A stretch of 64,000 nucleotides of DNA from Pleomorphochaeta sp963678575 (GCA_963678575.2 CAXXHV010000002.1:1674001-1738000); one strand, 5' to 3'. Counted from the stretch's first letter, positions 37,663 through 46,580 are shown. Translations and numbers: made by a program. Notes: generated by a model from the letters alone, not told the origin.

Positions 37663-38330
37663 AATAGATTAATCCTCGTTGTTTCAATTAATTTAATTAT
37701 ACTTTTTTTTGATAAATTATAATTTTCAAAGTTTGAAGCTTTTAAACTTCTACTAACTAAAGATTGATCTATATTTAAAATATCTGAAATTTTAGCCTGA
37801 ATGATATTATAATCTTTGATTTTTAATTTTACAATTTTCTTCTGCAAAGTACTCCAATTATTAAAGCTATTACAAACCCAAAATAAATGAGCATTTAATT
37901 CTTCATCAACAACAATATCTGAACTCTCTATATAAATATTTTGGTAATTTTTGTTGTTTTTCAAAACAGAAATACTTTTTCTTGCTTTATGATAAGCCGG
38001 GCCATCAGAACCTATTGAAGCTTCTCTATTTATATCTGTATATATTTTTCCAATACCAAGGCCAAATCTAAATTGAACATCGCTAATATTAAATTGAATT
38101 TTTTCAATTATCTCTAATAAATACCTGCTTTTATTTAATAAGCCTTGAAATTCATCACCAAGAGTAATTATAAAATTTGAAACAATATCTTCTTTGTATT
38201 CTTCATTTATTTCACTTAAAATTGAAGATAATTTTGATTGTAATACTCTTCTATTATTTTCATCTATTTTCTTAGAATCAATAATATCACCAATAATTGC
38301 AATTAAATTATCATTATTATAATTTTCCAT
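37659..38330 (-). CDS. SatD family protein with C-terminal HTH
   Basis: The N-terminal 150 residues show the SatD pattern: IAIIGDIIDSKKI, FIITLGDEFQGLL and FRFGLGIGKIYTDINREASIGSDGPAYHKARKSI, which also recalls nucleotide-cyclase-like folds. The C-terminus (IIQAKISDILNIDQSLVSRSLKASNFENY) reads as a helix-turn-helix. It is the first gene of the pair with DUF3307 and its promoter is surrounded by repeated TTATGATAA sites, so autoregulation is plausible but unproven. Confidence 0.85.
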   Translation of the reverse strand: MENYNNDNLIAIIGDIIDSKKIDENNRRVLQSKLSSILSEINEEYKEDIVSNFIITLGDEFQGLLNKSRYLLEIIEKIQFNISDVQFRFGLGIGKIYTDINREASIGSDGPAYHKARKSISVLKNNKNYQNIYIESSDIVVDEELNAHLFWVCNSFNNWSTLQKKIVKLKIKDYNIIQAKISDILNIDQSLVSRSLKASNFENYNLSKKSIIKLIETTRINLL

Positions 38331-38357
38331 AATATTCCCTTTGTAATTTATAATAAT

Positions 38358-38427
38358 ATTATATCATATTTAATAAATATGTCAATTTTTTATCATAAAA
38401 CTAAATTATGATATTTATTTATCATAA
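38358..38427 (-). promoter_or_regulatory. satD promoter with four TTATGATAA-like sites
   Basis: On the minus strand TTGACA (38385-38380) and TATAAT (38363-38358) are 16 bp apart. Sites TTATCATAA (38390-38398), TTATGATAT (38406-38414), TTATCATAA (38419-38427) and ATATCATAT (38361-38369, overlapping the -10) alternate in orientation. This looks like a cooperative operator. Confidence 0.6.
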
Positions 38428-38455
38428 AAAAATCCTATATGCAATATATAGGATA
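38424..38455 (-). terminator. Terminator of the small membrane protein gene
   Basis: ATCCTATAT (38432-38440) pairs with ATATAGGAT (38447-38455); on the minus strand this is followed by a T-run. The T-run touches the outermost TTATCATAA site of the satD operator. Confidence 0.8.
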
Positions 38456-38479
38456 AAGAAAATATTTAATATAGCCCCT

Positions 38480-38791
38480 TTAAAAAAACCACCAAAAAGG
38501 AGGCATTAAAAACCCAATAAAAAAAATAACGCCAAGAGCAAATAAAGAAATTGAAATAATAGATAATACCCAGCCAGCCATTGCTGCACTTGAATTATGC
38601 CTTATTTTAGTGCCCTTAACTAAAGCAATAATACCTAGTATCAAACCAACAAAAGAAAAAAACCAGGAAAAAATACTTACAATAGAAATAATTCCTAAAA
38701 TTAAAACTACAGAAGAAGCATCATCACTTGTTGTTTTCTTTACACAATTTTCATTATCATATGGATGCGAATCATTATCATAATTATTCAT
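38480..38791 (-). CDS. Small two-TM membrane protein (DUF4190-like)
   Basis: From the ATG at 38791 (AAGGAG six bases upstream) it has 103 residues. An acidic, Asn/Asp-rich cytoplasmic N-terminus is followed by two hydrophobic hairpin segments (VVLILGIISIVSIFSWFFSFVGLILGIIALVKG and MAGWVLSIISISLFALGVIFFIGFLM) in the DUF4190 pattern, with the family's GIxALVKG turn. Function is unknown. It is upstream of satD on the same strand but separated by a terminator. Confidence 0.75.
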   Translation of the reverse strand: MNNYDNDSHPYDNENCVKKTTSDDASSVVLILGIISIVSIFSWFFSFVGLILGIIALVKGTKIRHNSSAAMAGWVLSIISISLFALGVIFFIGFLMPPFWWFF

Positions 38792-38876
38792 TTTTGACTC
38801 CTTACTTTTTATATATAATAATATCATTATATTAAAAGATAAATAATAAATATATCAAATACATATAAATAACAAA

Positions 38877-38908
38877 AACTCTAAGAGGTAGGGTTTCCTC
38901 TTAGAGTT
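38877..38908 (-). terminator. Terminator of deoR-ldh2-mae operon
   Basis: A perfect 12-bp stem AACTCTAAGAGG/CCTCTTAGAGTT (38877-38888, 38897-38908) is followed on the minus strand by TTTTTG. Confidence 0.88.
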
Positions 38909-38930
38909 TATTATCAAATATTATATTTTA

Positions 38931-40214
38931 TTAATCCCAATACTTTTTCATTCTTTCTACTAGTGAAACTCTGTATGCTTCCCAATCTTTAATTGGGTGT
39001 TTAGCTACACCTTCTTCACAAGCAGCTTTAGCAACAGCTACTGCTTCATATTCAATAACTCTTGGATCGAATGGTTTTGGAACAATATAATCTCTTCCGA
39101 AACTAAAGCTTCTACCATATGCTTCTTCAACTTCTTTTACAATTGGTTCTTTTGCTAACTTAGCTAAAGCTTTAGCAGCAGCCATTTTCATTGATTCTGT
39201 AATTTCTGAAGCTCTAACATCAAGTGCACCACGGAAAATAAAAGGGAACCCTAATACATTATTAATTTGGTTTGGATAGTCACTTCTACCTGTTGCCATA
39301 ATTAAATCACTACGTGTTTCAATTGCTAAATGATAATCAATTTCTGGATTAGGATTACTCATTGCAAATACAATTGGATCTTTTGCCATTGATTTCAACA
39401 TTTCTGCAGAAACACAATCAGCAACAGATAGTCCCATAAATACATCAGCACCGTCCATAGCGCTTGCTAAATCTCTTGCTTCAGTCTCTACTGCAAATTC
39501 TTCTTTTTGACTTGTCATTCCGTTTGTGCGACCTTTGTAGATAACACCACGACTATCACACATAGTCAAATTTTCTTTTTTTACACCTGCAGCAACAAAC
39601 ATTCTTGCACATGAAATACCAGCAGCACCAGCACCATTAACAACAACTTTAATATCTGCTAAGTTTTTGTTAACAATTTCACAAGCATTCATTAATCCAG
39701 CTGTAGCAATAATAGCTGTACCATGTTGATCATCGTGGAAGATTGGAATATCACATTGTTTAATTAATTCTTGTTCAATTTCAAAACATTCTGGTCCCTT
39801 AATATCTTCAAGGTTAACACCACCAAATGTTGGTGAAATTTTCTTAACAAGTTCAATTAATTTTTTAGGGTCTTTTTCATCAACTTCGATATCAAATACA
39901 TCAATATCTGCAAATCTCTTAAATAAAACACCTTTTCCTTCCATAACAGGTTTACTTGCTAATGGTCCTCTGTCTCCTAAACCTAGAATAGCTGTACCAT
40001 TAGAAATAACTGCAACAAGATTACCTTTTGCTGTGTATTTATAAGCGTCTTCTGGATTTTCTTCAATTGCTAATACTGGTTGTGCTACACCTGGAGTATA
40101 AGCAAGACCTAAATCATCAGCAGTTTTACAAGGTTTTGTTGGAACAACACTAACCTTACCTGGTACCCCATCTTGAATATGATAAGCTAAAGCTCTTTCT
40201 TTTAAAGTTGCCAT
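38931..40214 (-). CDS. Malic enzyme (NAD(P)-dependent, oxaloacetate-decarboxylating)
   Basis: This enzyme converts malate to pyruvate and CO2. The 427-residue short form has AYTPGVAQPVLAI at the N-terminus, the substrate site GGVNLEDIKGPECF, the lysine/metal region FHDDQHGTAIIATAG and the dinucleotide motif NGAGAAGISCARM. Length rules out a phosphotransacetylase fusion. It is the last gene of an operon with an LDH2-type dehydrogenase and a DeoR regulator, which suggests malate or a related hydroxyacid as the controlled substrate. Confidence 0.95.
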   Translation of the reverse strand: MATLKERALAYHIQDGVPGKVSVVPTKPCKTADDLGLAYTPGVAQPVLAIEENPEDAYKYTAKGNLVAVISNGTAILGLGDRGPLASKPVMEGKGVLFKRFADIDVFDIEVDEKDPKKLIELVKKISPTFGGVNLEDIKGPECFEIEQELIKQCDIPIFHDDQHGTAIIATAGLMNACEIVNKNLADIKVVVNGAGAAGISCARMFVAAGVKKENLTMCDSRGVIYKGRTNGMTSQKEEFAVETEARDLASAMDGADVFMGLSVADCVSAEMLKSMAKDPIVFAMSNPNPEIDYHLAIETRSDLIMATGRSDYPNQINNVLGFPFIFRGALDVRASEITESMKMAAAKALAKLAKEPIVKEVEEAYGRSFSFGRDYIVPKPFDPRVIEYEAVAVAKAACEEGVAKHPIKDWEAYRVSLVERMKKYWD

Positions 40215-40226
40215 TTATTTTTCCTT

Positions 40227-41369
40227 TTATTTATTTTCGAAATCCCATTTATAATCCATGTCCCATCTATCTCTTAATTCAATCATTACTTTTTGTAATG
40301 AAGGAGGGACTGGACATCCATGTTCTTTTCTATAGTTATAAGAAATAAATTCTTTTTCTCCAGCGGTAAAGATTTGATCTTGACCAGGAGCTTTTTCACT
40401 ATTTCTTAATTGTCTACAAATTGTACCAGCAATAGTTTTGAAAGTTTTTGCTCCCATAAAATGTTCTGGATCAATAGCAATAAAGAAGTGTCCAAGTGGA
40501 TATGGGATTGGGTTATGATCAGCATCAAAACCATTTAGTTCTTTCATAAAGGCACCATCTTGTAATGCTGCACATAAGATTTCTACAACAGCTGCATAGC
40601 CATAACCTTTATAGCCACCAGTTAATTCACCAATTCCTCCAAGAGGAGTTAAAGCAGCATTTCCAGTTGTTAAATCTTTTAAAACTTGTTGTGTATCAGT
40701 ACGAGTAGAACCATCACGGCCAATTACCCAACCAGCAGGTAAATCTTTACCGGCTCTACCATATACTTCAATTTTACCACGTTGTGATACACTTGTAGCA
40801 CAGTCTAAAACAAATGGGAATTCTTCATCTGTAGGTAATCCAAAGGTTAATGGATTTGTTCCCATCATATTTTCAACACCATTTGTAGGAGCAATTGAAG
40901 GTCTAGCATTTGTTCCTGTAATACCAATCATATTTTCTTTGATTGCCATTAATGAATAATAACCCGCAATACCGTAGTGAGTAGAGTTTCTAACAGCAAC
41001 CATACCAATACCATATTTTTTTGCTTTTTCAATAGCCATTTCCATAGCTTTTTTTGAAACTACATGACCTAAACCATTATGTCCATCTAAAACTGCTGTT
41101 GCATCTTGGTCTTTTACAACTTCAATTTCAGTTATAGGATTCATAATCCCTTTATCAATTCTGTCAATATAAATTGGTTTTAAACGACCAATTCCATGAC
41201 TATCAATACCTCTTTTGTCTGATTCGATTAATACATCTCCAATAGTTTTTGCATCTTCTTCTGGAATTCCTGCATTAACAAGAGCGTCTTTCATGAACTT
41301 TTCTAAATCTTCAAAAGGGATCCATGCACAATCTTTATAATGATCTGCATAAGTTTCTTCAAATTTCAT
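40227..41369 (-). CDS. LDH2/MDH2 family (malate/L-lactate/ureidoglycolate-type) dehydrogenase
   Basis: This NAD(P)-dependent oxidoreductase belongs to the family unrelated to classic MDH/LDH. Family landmarks are SDKRGIDSHGIGRL, GLGHVVSKKAMEMAIEKAKKYG, VRNSTHYGIAGYYSLMA, GTNPLTFGLPT and GGYKGYGYA. The catalytic His lies in NSTHYG. Substrates in the family include malate, lactate, sulfolactate and ureidoglycolate; the malic enzyme 12 nt downstream suggests malate (inference). Confidence 0.9.
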   Translation of the reverse strand: MKFEETYADHYKDCAWIPFEDLEKFMKDALVNAGIPEEDAKTIGDVLIESDKRGIDSHGIGRLKPIYIDRIDKGIMNPITEIEVVKDQDATAVLDGHNGLGHVVSKKAMEMAIEKAKKYGIGMVAVRNSTHYGIAGYYSLMAIKENMIGITGTNARPSIAPTNGVENMMGTNPLTFGLPTDEEFPFVLDCATSVSQRGKIEVYGRAGKDLPAGWVIGRDGSTRTDTQQVLKDLTTGNAALTPLGGIGELTGGYKGYGYAAVVEILCAALQDGAFMKELNGFDADHNPIPYPLGHFFIAIDPEHFMGAKTFKTIAGTICRQLRNSEKAPGQDQIFTAGEKEFISYNYRKEHGCPVPPSLQKVMIELRDRWDMDYKWDFENK

Positions 41370-41379
41370 AGCTATCCTC

Positions 41380-42153
41380 CTACGATTTTGCTATAAGCAC
41401 TTGTATATGTTTACTTATTTCTGTGTTTTTTAATAAGTTACCACCATTTTCATCTGTAACTAATACATCAACTCTTTCAATTGGAGCTGTTTTAAAATTA
41501 GATACAACGCCAATTTTATTTTCAGTAGCTACAACAATTTTTGAGCCGACACTGTGATCAATCATAGCTCTAGTTGTATCAGCTTCTTCTAATACTGGGG
41601 TTGTTAAACCTGCAATAGGAGAAAAACCATCTACTCCAATAATTGCTTTATTTGCATATATTTGATCAATTAAATTAAAAGCTAATCGTCCAGAAACTGA
41701 ATGTGATTTTGGTCTATAATATCCACCAACAAAAATGATTTTGACATTACCTTCACTTTTTATGAGCCACATTGCATCAATATTATTTGTAACAATAGTA
41801 ATATCAATATTTCTTTCAAGAATTGCCTTAATTACTTCTAAGGTTGTAGAACCACTGTTAATATAAACAGTATCACCTTCTTCTAATAATGAAGAAGCAA
41901 GTTTCCCAACAGCTTGTTTTTCTTTTGAACATTCAGAAGCTTTTTGTAAGTAGTCGGGTTCAATGTTTAAATTTCGTCTTAAGGTAGCGCCACCATGAGT
42001 TCTCTCTAAAACCCCTTTAGCACAAAGACTATCTAAATCTCGTCTAATGGTTAATTCACTTACCTCAAGTTCAGGTGCAAGTTCACTTACACTTACACTC
42101 TTATTTTTCATTGCTAATTCTTGGATAAATCTTTGTCTCTCAACAGGTAACAT
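41380..42153 (-). CDS. DeoR/GlpR family transcriptional regulator
   Basis: From the ATG at 42153 (AGAGGAAG upstream) the protein has 257 residues. The N-terminal winged helix is VSELAPELEVSELTIRRDLDSLCAKGVLERTHGGATL. The C-terminal DeoR sugar-phosphate sensor domain follows (VYINSGSTTLEVIKAI, VGGYYRPKSHSVSGRLA). It leads the operon with the dehydrogenase and malic enzyme, so it is probably the local regulator. Confidence 0.92.
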   Translation of the reverse strand: MLPVERQRFIQELAMKNKSVSVSELAPELEVSELTIRRDLDSLCAKGVLERTHGGATLRRNLNIEPDYLQKASECSKEKQAVGKLASSLLEEGDTVYINSGSTTLEVIKAILERNIDITIVTNNIDAMWLIKSEGNVKIIFVGGYYRPKSHSVSGRLAFNLIDQIYANKAIIGVDGFSPIAGLTTPVLEEADTTRAMIDHSVGSKIVVATENKIGVVSNFKTAPIERVDVLVTDENGGNLLKNTEISKHIQVLIAKS

Positions 42154-42164
42154 TTTTCTTCCTC

Positions 42165-42218
42165 TGAACGTTTTTGTTCGTTTGAGTACATAATACATTC
42201 AAAATAATTAACTGTCAA
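42165..42218 (-). promoter_or_regulatory. Promoter and possible operator of the deoR operon
   Basis: On the minus strand TTGACA (42218-42213) and TATTAT (42195-42190) are 17 bp apart. Immediately downstream, the motif CGTTT occurs twice on the plus strand 11 bp apart (42169-42173 and 42179-42183), near the expected start of transcription, a layout seen for DeoR-type operators. Confidence 0.6.
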
Positions 42219-42411
42219 TAAAAAAAAGTTCAAAAATATATATATTTCAATTCAATACTGTTCAAATACTATTATCATTTTTTAATCAAAACATGCTATT
42301 TTATATAATAATGTTCAATTACTAAATAATGTTTTTGTACTTTTTAGATTTTTTTTCAACTTTATACTTGAATAACACTAATAAATTTGGTAATCTCTCA
42401 ATCGTTGCTTT
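42219..42411. other. Upstream spacer before tRNA-Cys
   Basis: This AT-rich spacer lies between the deoR promoter and tRNA-Cys. The string GTTCAAA or a close variant occurs three times here (near 42229, 42260 and 42313), of unknown meaning. No gene was seen. Confidence 0.35.
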
Positions 42412-42483
42412 GGTGCCATACCCAAGTGGTAAGGGAACGGTCTGCAAAACCGTGATGCATCGGTTCGAATCCGATTGGCACCT
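42412..42483 (+). tRNA. tRNA-Cys (GCA)
   Basis: The cloverleaf is complete: acceptor GGTGCCA/TGGCACC, anticodon loop CTGCAAA with GCA anticodon, T arm GGTTCGAATCC, discriminator T (U73, a cysteine identity base). The CCA end is not encoded. A terminator follows at 42510-42553. Confidence 0.97.
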
Positions 42484-42509
42484 TAAATATTTGTTATACA
42501 ATGCAATAA

Positions 42510-42553
42510 AAAAACTCCTAAATCTTAACTGATGATAGGAGTTTATTTTTTTA
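42510..42553 (+). terminator. Terminator after tRNA-Cys
   Basis: AAACTCCT (42512-42519) pairs with AGGAGTTT (42537-42544), followed by ATTTTTTT. Confidence 0.85.
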
Positions 42554-42586
42554 GTTCAAAAAAAACATATTGATTATAATAAAATT

Positions 42587-42757
42587 TTATGTTTTAATTT
42601 AAGTATCAATTTAGGAGATAAGTCGGTGAGAAGATAAATAAACGGAAGAAACAGAAACCTTTAATTAAAATTACATTGTAATTATTTTTGTGTCCTCGAG
42701 GGTTTTCCGTTTTAATTTTTTCTTATCAGATTCTTCCCTCAATCTAGATTTCTATAT
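42587..42757 (+). promoter_or_regulatory. Putative ribosome-mediated attenuator leader of the ABC-F gene
   Basis: A TATAAT at 42575-42580 would start an untranslated leader of about 170 nt. It contains AGGAG (42613-42617) eight bases before a three-codon ORF (GTG AGA AGA TAA, 42626-42637). A 10-bp stem then joins 42640-42649 with 42703-42712 (AAACGGAAGA/TTTTCCGTTT, one G-U pair) and is followed by AATTTTTT (42714-42721), which makes a terminator. AAACC (42655-42659) can pair with GGTTT (42701-42705), which excludes the terminator stem. This is the layout of an antibiotic-sensing attenuator. Confidence 0.6.
42626..42637 (+). CDS. Candidate leader peptide MRR
   Basis: A minimal open reading frame (GTG AGA AGA TAA) encodes Met-Arg-Arg behind a good Shine-Dalgarno. 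A ribosome paused here would cover the 5' arm of the downstream terminator stem (from 42640). It is too short to judge by coding statistics, so the call rests on position and the downstream ABC-F gene. Confidence 0.4.
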   Translation: MRR

Positions 42758-44305
42758 ATGGATGTCTATTTAATGTATTTCCTAAATTTAAAAAACGTAT
42801 CTTTTTCTTATCAAAATTCAATCAAACAATTATTTAATTCAATAAACCATAGTTTTTCCAATGGTTGGACAGCTATAATTGGACCTAATGGTTGTGGAAA
42901 AACAACTTTATTAAAATTAATTGAAAAATCAATTAATCCTAGTTCTGGAACCATAAGCCCTAATTTAACTACATTCTTATGTAAACAAGATAATATTGAA
43001 GAATTACCTAAATTATTTTATGACCCTGATATAATAAATTCACCTCAGACTCATGAACTACTAAGTAAACTAGAAATAAAAGAAGATTGGGGATTCAAAT
43101 GGGACAATCTCAGTGGTGGAGAGAAAAAAAGATGCATGGTTGCTAATGCTATTTGTACAAACTCTCAAGTTTTACTTATAGATGAAATGGCTAACCATTT
43201 AGATAAATATTCAATGAATTTATTATCAAATGAATTAAGGAAATACAATGGAATTGGTATAATAATTTCTCATGATGTTGATTTTTTAGATTCTATTTGT
43301 CAAACAACTCTTATCCTTGAACCTACAAAGCAAAATACTCAACTATTTCATTTTAATACTAAACCCTCTGTTGCATTAAAAGAAAAAGATTTATTTATCA
43401 ATGATTTAAAAAAGAAAAAAAGTGAAAACATTAAAGAATTGAATAAATTAAAAAAATATAGAGAAATTGAAAAAAATAATATACAAACTTCAAAAAAAAG
43501 ACTATCTAAAAAAAATATAAGCCCTAAAGATCATTCAACTGCTGCAAAAATAGATGGAGCAAGAATCACAGGTAAAGATAAAAAAGCTGGGGATAAAATA
43601 TCAACAATTAATTCAAAAATTAATAAAAAAGCAAAAGAAGTAGAAGGCATTGCAAGCATTAGATCTCATGAAATAAAAATTGAGATTCCATCAATGAAAT
43701 ACCATAAATCAAATATTTTATCACTAGAAGAAAATAGCATTGAATTATATAACAATTCTTTAATAATTAATCATCCTTATTTAAATATAGAAAATAATGA
43801 TCGGATAATCATTGAAGGGAATAATGGAGTTGGAAAAAGCTCTTTTATCAAACATATAATTAATCATTTAAAAGAAAAAAGAATTAACCATTATTACATA
43901 GCTCAAGAATATTCAAGCAAAGAAAGAATTAAATTAAAGCAAGATGTTTTAAATTTAGATAAAGAAAATCAAAGCATTGTTATATCAAATGCTTTCTTAC
44001 TTGGGGTAAATCCAGAGGATATTTATAACAATGAAATATTGAGTCCTGGTGAAAATCAAAAACTATTATATAGTTTAGCTTTTTTAAATAAAACGCCTTT
44101 GCTTATTCTTGATGAACCAACAAACTATTTAGATATTGTGTCAATAAAAGCTCTAATTGAAGCAATTAATAAATATGATGGAGCTTTAATTGCTGTAACT
44201 CATGATAAATATTTTTGTTCAGCTATAGCAAAAAAAATATGGTATTTAGAAAAAACAGAAAAAATATGCAATCTAAGTGAAAAGATTATTGATTCTTCTT
44301 TATAA
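42758..44305 (+). CDS. ABC-F family ATPase (possible ribosome-protection protein)
   Basis: The 515-residue protein has two ABC ATPase domains and no membrane segments, the ABC-F layout. Domain 1 has Walker A GPNGCGKT (42-49), signature LSGGE and Walker B VLLIDEMANHLD; domain 2 has GNNGVGKS (354-361), LSPGE and LLILDEPTNYLD. The linker (about 205-300) is very Lys-rich and long. It is not one of the housekeeping EttA/Uup types I recognise. Known ABC-F proteins act on the ribosome and some confer antibiotic resistance. Start is uncertain (42758 or ATG 42773), as no clear ribosome binding site is seen. Confidence 0.85.
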   Translation: MDVYLMYFLNLKNVSFSYQNSIKQLFNSINHSFSNGWTAIIGPNGCGKTTLLKLIEKSINPSSGTISPNLTTFLCKQDNIEELPKLFYDPDIINSPQTHELLSKLEIKEDWGFKWDNLSGGEKKRCMVANAICTNSQVLLIDEMANHLDKYSMNLLSNELRKYNGIGIIISHDVDFLDSICQTTLILEPTKQNTQLFHFNTKPSVALKEKDLFINDLKKKKSENIKELNKLKKYREIEKNNIQTSKKRLSKKNISPKDHSTAAKIDGARITGKDKKAGDKISTINSKINKKAKEVEGIASIRSHEIKIEIPSMKYHKSNILSLEENSIELYNNSLIINHPYLNIENNDRIIIEGNNGVGKSSFIKHIINHLKEKRINHYYIAQEYSSKERIKLKQDVLNLDKENQSIVISNAFLLGVNPEDIYNNEILSPGENQKLLYSLAFLNKTPLLILDEPTNYLDIVSIKALIEAINKYDGALIAVTHDKYFCSAIAKKIWYLEKTEKICNLSEKIIDSSL

Positions 44306-44333
44306 AAAAGAAAAAAATTATTTGTTTATAATT

Positions 44334-45161
44334 TTAGGTATCTAAGATCTCAAACAATTCTTTATAACTTATAATTGAAATATCATCACCTTGTTTTTTC
44401 TTCATCATTGCTTTATTTAGCTTTGAACTTCCAACATTTTGAGAACCAAGTATTAGGTATTTTGTTTTATTTATAACAGACTCCCCTACAAGACCTCCAT
44501 TATTTACAATAAGTTGCCAAACCTGGTTTCTTGCATAATTTGGGATTTCACCAGTAATAACACAATGACAATTTTCTAATTTATTACTTATCTTTTTAGT
44601 AACTTTAATTTGGGAGGCTCTACAACTTCCCAAAATTTTACTCATATCCCTAATATAAATATCATAAGGTCTATCTATTTCCAATAAACATTTATATAAC
44701 ATATTTACATCATCTAGAGCTCTATGAGTTTGCTCTATTTCAATACCAAAATAAGATCTAATATAATCAAGTCTATATTTTGGTAAATTATAAGCATTTC
44801 TAAAAATTGAAAGACTATCAATATATTTATTACTCAATCCAAAAAGCAATCTTCTATTTAATACATCTACATCAAAAGGAGCATTATGAGCAACTAAAAT
44901 ATCATCTCCAATAAAGTTATAAATATCATAACTAGCGATTTCTATAGTTGGAGCATTTTTAACTTTTTCATTTGTAATTCCATGAATTTTTATTACCTCT
45001 TGAGGAATAATCATTTTGGGATTTACTAATGTATTGAAAGCTTCTACAGGTTTTCCATCTCGAAATTTTAAGGCAGCAAATTCAACTAATTTAGAATAGC
45101 AACCTAATCCTGTTGTCTCTGTATCTATTATTGTGAAATCTTTTATTGTTTTAAAAATCAT
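44334..45161 (-). CDS. DnaQ-like 3'-5' exonuclease with C-terminal BRCT domain
   Basis: The N-terminal exonuclease domain shows DEDDh motifs: IIDTETTGLG, LVAHNAPFDVDVLNRR and HRALDDVNML. The C-terminal 80 residues (LENCHCVITGEIPNYARNQVWQLIVNNGGLVGESVINKTKYLILG) are a BRCT domain as in DNA ligase NAD type and PolC-like exonucleases. A role in DNA repair or proofreading is likely. It starts 30 nt after the beta-rich gene upstream. Confidence 0.92.
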   Translation of the reverse strand: MIFKTIKDFTIIDTETTGLGCYSKLVEFAALKFRDGKPVEAFNTLVNPKMIIPQEVIKIHGITNEKVKNAPTIEIASYDIYNFIGDDILVAHNAPFDVDVLNRRLLFGLSNKYIDSLSIFRNAYNLPKYRLDYIRSYFGIEIEQTHRALDDVNMLYKCLLEIDRPYDIYIRDMSKILGSCRASQIKVTKKISNKLENCHCVITGEIPNYARNQVWQLIVNNGGLVGESVINKTKYLILGSQNVGSSKLNKAMMKKKQGDDISIISYKELFEILDT

Positions 45162-45191
45162 AACTTACTTATTTTTCTCTTTATTAATATA

Positions 45192-46481
45192 TTAATCAAA
45201 TTTAATTAAATTTTTTCCAAACTTCTTAATTATTTCAAATTTTGGATCAGAAGGAATAACTATTGTACTTTTAGTTCTTTTTAAAACTATATTGTGATTA
45301 AAAGACTCAAATGATGAAAAATTATTACCCATTCTTTGATTATCATAAGTTGTCAAACATCTTGCATATAACACTCTTTTTATTTCACCAGGTTCTATTG
45401 TTACGCCATTACCTTTTCCATAATATGAAGTACTGGAGCCTAAATGAATTGAAAATTCATTACTTGGACCTCCTTCATATAAAGACCAAGGTGGTTGATT
45501 CCTTCCACCATAATCTAAAACCATAGTTGAATAATCAAGATTTATATCAATATCTTCCATTAACTCTGTTCCTGGAGAAAAAGATAAGAATATTAACTGA
45601 TGATGTGGATTGATTATACTTGACCAGATATGAGAAGAGCTCTCTAAGTCATTTTTAGCATATAAAATATCAGTTGTACCTAAAATACCAGCAATATTTT
45701 TTGCATCACAAGTACCACCTGTTTTTAGTGGAGCTTTATCTAAAGGAAAAGGTTTTTCACTCTCACCTATTCTTTCAAATACTTTATCACTATCAACATC
45801 ATCAAATTTTTTCCATAGTTTTGTACTGCTGTTTAATAAACAATTTGATTCTAAAAAAGGAGCACCAATAGTGTTATCGAAACCAACATGTAAATTTATC
45901 TCTTCTTTAGAGGTGTTTTTTATATATAATGCAGAATAAATAACTGGTTGATTTGGCAGTACAACATCTAATCTTTTTGTTGACCATTTACTATCTTTAA
46001 ACTTAGAGTCATTTTTTGAGAGAACCCAAACCCCACCTGTTGTTTCATCACTACCATATCTTTGAACAATCCACTTTACTCTATCTTTTTCTAAAACTGC
46101 ATCTAAATAAGAATCGTTTAAATCTTTATTCAAATTTTCACTTTTATTTAATAAATCATCATAAGTATTAATATTTTCAATAAGCTTTTCTTCTTCATTA
46201 GCTTTATTATCAGTATTTTTTTTATCAATTAATTTTACTTGATACCCATACAATTTATCTAAAAGAGGATCTTGATCTCTGTGTTTAATATTTTGATCAA
46301 CAGTATCTTTGGAGAAAGGGAATCTATGTAATTTATTTGAATTAACCCAGCCTCCATGAATATTCATTGCACTAAACTCAATAAGTCTTCCATTATAATC
46401 TTGGACAACGGCTCTAATTAAATCATTACTCAGTACAGTAGCATTTTCATCATCTTTGATTCTTACTCTTCTTATATCCAT
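45192..46481 (-). CDS. Unknown protein, possible galactose-mutarotase-like beta-sandwich
   Basis: I cannot assign this 429-residue protein to a named family. It has no signal peptide or membrane segment, an acidic Lys/Asn-rich insert at about 85-125 and many short beta-like strands. Segments such as VLSNDLIRAVVQDYNGRLIEFSAMNIHGGWV and NEFSIHLGSSTSYYGKGNGVTIEPGEIKRVLYARCL recall carbohydrate-binding supersandwich proteins. It is divergent from an alpha-galactosidase, which supports a sugar-related role (inference). Confidence 0.6.
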   Translation of the reverse strand: MDIRRVRIKDDENATVLSNDLIRAVVQDYNGRLIEFSAMNIHGGWVNSNKLHRFPFSKDTVDQNIKHRDQDPLLDKLYGYQVKLIDKKNTDNKANEEEKLIENINTYDDLLNKSENLNKDLNDSYLDAVLEKDRVKWIVQRYGSDETTGGVWVLSKNDSKFKDSKWSTKRLDVVLPNQPVIYSALYIKNTSKEEINLHVGFDNTIGAPFLESNCLLNSSTKLWKKFDDVDSDKVFERIGESEKPFPLDKAPLKTGGTCDAKNIAGILGTTDILYAKNDLESSSHIWSSIINPHHQLIFLSFSPGTELMEDIDINLDYSTMVLDYGGRNQPPWSLYEGGPSNEFSIHLGSSTSYYGKGNGVTIEPGEIKRVLYARCLTTYDNQRMGNNFSSFESFNHNIVLKRTKSTIVIPSDPKFEIIKKFGKNLIKFD

Positions 46482-46580
46482 TATTGCTTAATTCCTTATA
46501 ATACTAAAAAAACATAGAACATTTTTAATATCTCGTCTATAATTATAATAAAGATGTATATTAGTACAAGGAGATTTACC

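Noticed and set aside
38431..38455. ATCCTATAT inverted repeat as part of the satD operator
   Set aside because: It is a terminator of the gene at 38480, with T-run in the right direction.
42329..42532. Open frame over the tRNA-Cys region
   Set aside because: It reads through a complete tRNA-Cys cloverleaf and its terminator, so it is a chance frame.
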